From NCBI GenBank assembly GCA_021234155.1, contig JAJEKV010000031.1, positions 1,667,614-1,731,613 on the forward strand: DNA of 64,000 bases, read 5' to 3'. Both the position numbers and the translations under genes were made by a program. The notes beneath the pieces were generated by a model, which was not told the DNA's origin, did no database searches, and saw only the letters and a program-made list of their open reading frames with translations. Of this stretch, positions 60,676 through 64,000 are shown piece after piece (positions within the stretch are counted from its first letter, which is position 1; each line of letters opens with the position of its first letter). This DNA is from Isoetes taiwanensis (Eukaryota; Streptophyta; Lycopodiopsida; Isoetales; Isoetaceae).

Positions 60676-62326
60676 ATGCCCACACATATCATGGATCAAT
60701 GGCTGGATAGACAAGAGAACTCAAATGCAATAACAAGTTACTTCCTAACTCATCGTCCGGCTTAGACAATAATAAGAGAGTCTCAAACACAGTATGCCAC
60801 ATGATGGTGAGGGTGAATCAAGAACCAGGAATTAGCCAACCGGCAAAGACAGAGGATGTGCCAAAATAGAACACGTGATAAATTGCAGGTACAAATGCCG
60901 TACGCAGTAAATGAAGTTGCACCTATCTTGCGCATCTAAATGAGAACCCATCCAATGCTGGCTGTTGACACACCATGGGTGGCATTCATGCATGTTGAGC
61001 ATGTTTCATAAAGCATGTATATTGGTTTTAGTTCCCCGGGACGCCCCAACTGGCTCACACCTCCTCCCTAGGGATCGTGGTTTAAAAAATTTGAAGTGTG
61101 AACCCGCAAAACCACCTAATGGGTCAATCACATTCGCAGATGCCAAGGTCAACATCTAAGTTTAAGTTTGCCTACATGAGTTCTTTGTATCAGCATGCCC
61201 TTGTCCACAATGAAGCATGAACATCTTGAAACCGCAAATAAGCAAGAATTGTTGTTACTGAAAATAAAGAAGTACCCATTTTGGTTCGGCTCACTTTCCA
61301 AACTCAAAATGCTTTTAGACCCACCCTCAAAAGATGAAGTTAGAAACATTAAGGAAGATAACGTGTAGAAGAAAACGAAGGGAATAGAATAGAATACCTC
61401 CTTTTGAACGTCCACGAGACCATTAGGTCAGCTGGACCCATACAATGGCTAAGACAATCATTTCTACTTCAGGACAGAAGTTAACCAACATAAATCTTGT
61501 TGAAATACCATGATGCACAAATTTGTATAAGCATGTTGAAGCAAAAGAATGGAAGAATGCCAATCACTCTTACAATAGCCATTGTTGCCAAGGCTTTGTT
61601 CTATAACGATGACACTAAAAATATAGATATTGCCTTGGTGGATCATCATCAAATGGGTCTCTATCTTGGGTAAATAGATTGATTGCCAGATCTGAAGATA
61701 CAACATATAAGACAATAAAAAGTATAAAGGAAGCAAGTCACAGGCTAAACCTCTACATAAACCTAATTGGCTCTGACCCAAATATTAAACTCAATTGCTG
61801 CCACTGTGTTCAAAGCAAAGAATAAAAAATATTTTAAACGAAATGTGACTTGATATAACTGGAAACTAGGGCGAAGTAGATTGTTCCGATTATAAGATGG
61901 TCGGTGCCATTTACCAAGGATGTGATGGCCCTCGATGCACGTGCACTGGAAGACACTGAGTAGGTTACCCACCAGTGGAGGCAGACAGCCCAGCCAGGGA
62001 CCGGCGGGAAGAGGATCTCCATCTCAAAATCTCGACGGTGAAGGCCTAGACTACCTGCTTTGTAATTAAGTAACCAAGATTATTAATCGCTTAGACCTTT
62101 GAATGCAACACTACCGACACCCCTGCCAGGCTTAAAGATTTTGAGAACATGTTCCCTTTATCTATTAGTATTTGTCCCTTTAGTCTCCTGCTGTACCTGA
62201 ATCAATCACCAAGGAGGATGAAGATGTCTGCAGATTACCAGTAGTCTTGTGAAGTTTCGGAACATTGTACTGAATTGAATTGTACACCCTGAGACGACAT
62301 CTTCATTGCGAAAACAGGCAAGCTCC
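60676..62326. other. Mostly unassigned stretch right of copy B
   Basis: Apart from the LINE tail at 61.4 kb, nothing is recognised on either strand. Several 60-105-residue frames on the minus strand lack any known domain. Confidence 0.4.
61381..61439 (-). mobile_element. LINE 3' terminus with (TATTC)n tail
   Basis: A stem-loop at 61437-61410 has outer arms GTCCA/TGGAC perfectly paired and inner stem GACC/GGTC around a four-base loop. A short TATTC tail follows on the minus strand (61396-61381). It lies outside the duplicated unit, so it is an independent insertion of the same subfamily. Confidence 0.7.
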
Positions 62327-62452
62327 ATGGAGACTCCAGATCGAATGGTCGACGATTTGATCGACCGACTCGCGAAGATGACATGCGATCAACCAAAATT
62401 TCATCTTGATCGCGTTGCTTCAATAAGATTCACCTCAACCGAAGGGAAGTGA
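62327..62452 (+). CDS. Short ORF of 41 aa ending at the purine tract
   Basis: METPDRMVDDLIDRLAKMTC, then DQPKFHLDRVASIRFTSTEG and K before TGA. The composition is protein-like, and the frame stops exactly where the polypurine tract begins. It may be the remaining end of a coding exon cut by the tract, or chance. No family is recognised. Confidence 0.2.
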   Translation: METPDRMVDDLIDRLAKMTCDQPKFHLDRVASIRFTSTEGK

Positions 62453-64000
62453 AGGGGCAGTAAAAGGAAAAGGAAAAAGGGAAAGAGAGGAAAATGAAGA
62501 AAAAAGGAAAAGGGAGGGAAAAGACAAAAGGAAAGTGAGAAAGGAAAAAGGGAAATAATAGGAAATAAAAGATGTATAGATAGATAGATAGAGTGAAAAG
62601 GAAAAAGAGGGAAGGAGAAAATGAAAAGAGAAGGCAAAAAGGGTCAAGGAAAAGGAGAAAGTGAATGCAAAAGTGGTCAAGGAAAAGGGAAGGGAAAAGG
62701 AAGGAAAAGAGAAAAGGAAGGGAAAAGGGCATAGAAAACGGAAAGGGAAAGGGAAAAGGCGAGGGAGGGGGGAAATGAAAGGGAAAAAGGGAAGAGAGAA
62801 AGCGTTGGAGAGGAGGAAAATAGAACGGAAAAGGTAATAATGGAAAAGGAAAGGGAAAGGAAGGAAGGAAAAGGGTGAAAGGGCCCAGAAAAAGGGGAAG
62901 AGGAAAAGGAAATAAAGGGGAAAAGGGAGGGAAAAGGATATGTAGGAAAATGAAGTGGGAAAAGGGAGAAAGAGAAAGGACGAGGAGAAGAAAAGGGAAG
63001 AGTAAAATGGCATGCTGGGATAAGACACCGAAAAGGGAGAGTGAACAAGCCGGAAAATAAGGAAAGGAAAAGGAACAAAAAGGATGAGAAAGGAAGAGAA
63101 AAGGGCACAGAAAAGGAAAGGAAACGAAAAGAAAGAAAAGAAAGGAGGAAGGAAACTAAAAAGGGAAGAGAAGCGAGAAAAGGGAAGGGGAAGAGCCGCG
63201 AGATAAAGGGAAAGAGGGATAAAGGAAAAGGCAAAAAGAATGGAAAAAGGAAGAAGCGAAGAAAAAGAAAAAGGGAAGGGAAAGGGAACTTGCAGAAAAA
63301 AGTGCCACCGAAGAAAAGGAAGACTCAATGGGAAAAGGAAAGAGAGGGAAAGGCGTAGGAAAAATGGGAAAGAGGAAAAGAAAATTGAAGAAAAGAGAGA
63401 GAAAAAAGGGAGGCAAAAAAATTGCAAAATTGGAAACAAGGGCATGGGAAAGGAAAGAAGAGGAAAAAAAGAGAAAAGCAAAGGAAAAAAGGCATGGAAA
63501 AAGAAAAAGTGAAAAGGAAAGAAAATAGAAAAAAAGAAAAGGGAAAGGAAAGCAGGGAATAAGGGCATATGAGAAAAAAGAGGAAGGAAGGGACAAGATA
63601 AAGGGAAGAAGGAATGAAAAGGGTGAAAAGGGAAAAAGGAAGTGAAAAAAATTCATAAAAGGAAAGAGAAAAAAGAAAAAGGGGAAGAGAAAGGGTGGGA
63701 AAAAGAAAGAAAATGGGCATAGAAAAAAAAGGAAAAGAAAAATGTGGAGAAAGGGCTGAAAGGGAAATGGAAAAGAGGAAAGGAGGAAAGGGGCGAGGAA
63801 AGGGAAAAAAGGCACAAGAAAGGGAAGAAAGGAAGAGTAGAAAAAGGGAAAAAAAAAGGATAGGGAAAAGGAAGGAAAAAAGAGGCATAGAAAAGGAAGA
63901 GAGCAGAAAAAGAAAAAATAAAAAGAAGAGGGGAAAAGGAAATTTAAAAAGGGAAAGAAAGCGAGAAAAAGGGAAGGGAAAGAACTACGAGATAAAGGGA
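62453..64000. repeat. Polypurine tract with higher-order repeat, open at window edge
   Basis: About 1.55 kb of almost pure A/G on the plus strand (GGAAAAGG and GGGAAA units), with scattered GGGCATAGAAAA or GGGCACAGAAAA landmarks. A larger unit of about 790 bp is visible: AAGCGAGAAAA...CGCGAGATAAAGGG at 63171-63220 recurs as AAGCGAGAAAA...CTACGAGATAAAGGG at 63959-64000. The 377-residue Phe/Leu/Ser/Pro frame on the other strand is a translation of this repeat and not a gene. Confidence 0.9.

Noticed and set aside
62435-63888. Long minus-strand frames (up to 377 residues) rich in Phe, Leu, Ser and Pro, and plus-strand Lys/Glu/Arg-rich frames
   Set aside because: They are translations of the polypurine tract in several overlapping frames. 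Strong base asymmetry removes stops; there is no domain.

Overview
This window looks like nuclear DNA of a land plant. The evidence is a decayed class III (secretory) peroxidase gene with plant-type introns, an intact two-EF-hand protein of a plant family, a decayed PLS-type pentatricopeptide (PPR) gene, a copia-type gag, a Helitron end with the classic plant hairpin-CTAG terminus, and many LINE fragments. The DNA is AT-rich with long gene-poor stretches. A non-seed vascular plant such as a fern is my guess from the PPR style and the repeat load; nothing here proves it. Almost every recognisable coding stretch is broken by frameshifts, so either most genes are pseudogenes or the consensus sequence still carries indel errors. 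The second explanation is plausible (see the duplication finding).

Layout. 0.6-1.5 kb: minus-strand copia gag remnant. 2.2-5.4 kb: an odd composite in which two blocks of short inverted GGGGAGGTTTCC-type repeats flank a LINE 3' end (2.7-3.3 kb), with a second LINE tail just outside. 6.5 kb: F-box relic. 7.15-7.3 kb: tandem zinc-knuckle relic. 10.4-12 kb: a possible spliced transcription unit with a 30-codon ORF. 14.6 kb: Helitron 3' end. 15.6-19 kb: minus-strand LINE relic with reverse-transcriptase motifs. 19.8-21.0 kb: peroxidase pseudogene. 21.35-21.78 kb: EF-hand gene, the only convincingly intact gene.

24.13-39.84 kb and 45.19-60.68 kb are two copies, in direct orientation, of a unit of about 15.6 kb. 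Each holds a minus-strand LINE with RT relic, a LINE 3' fragment, two short LINE tails, a broken coiled-coil/RING-like gene and an internal tandem duplication of about 470 bp. The 5.3 kb between the copies holds a pyrimidine/GC-rich/purine low-complexity block (39.8-40.5 kb), the PPR relic (41.3-43.8 kb) and a 68-bp tandem repeat (44.5 kb). After copy B come about 1.8 kb of mostly unassigned DNA with one LINE tail, then an extreme polypurine tract from 62.45 kb to the window edge.

There is no operon-like or pathway-like gene grouping. The strongest recurring signal is a family of LINE 3' ends, mostly on the minus strand. They share a GTCC...GGAC stem-loop whose inner stem changes in a compensatory way, followed by a microsatellite tail that differs between lineages (TTCC, TATTC, AATAC and possibly ATCT). 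I found no convincing new defence, CRISPR or metabolic system.
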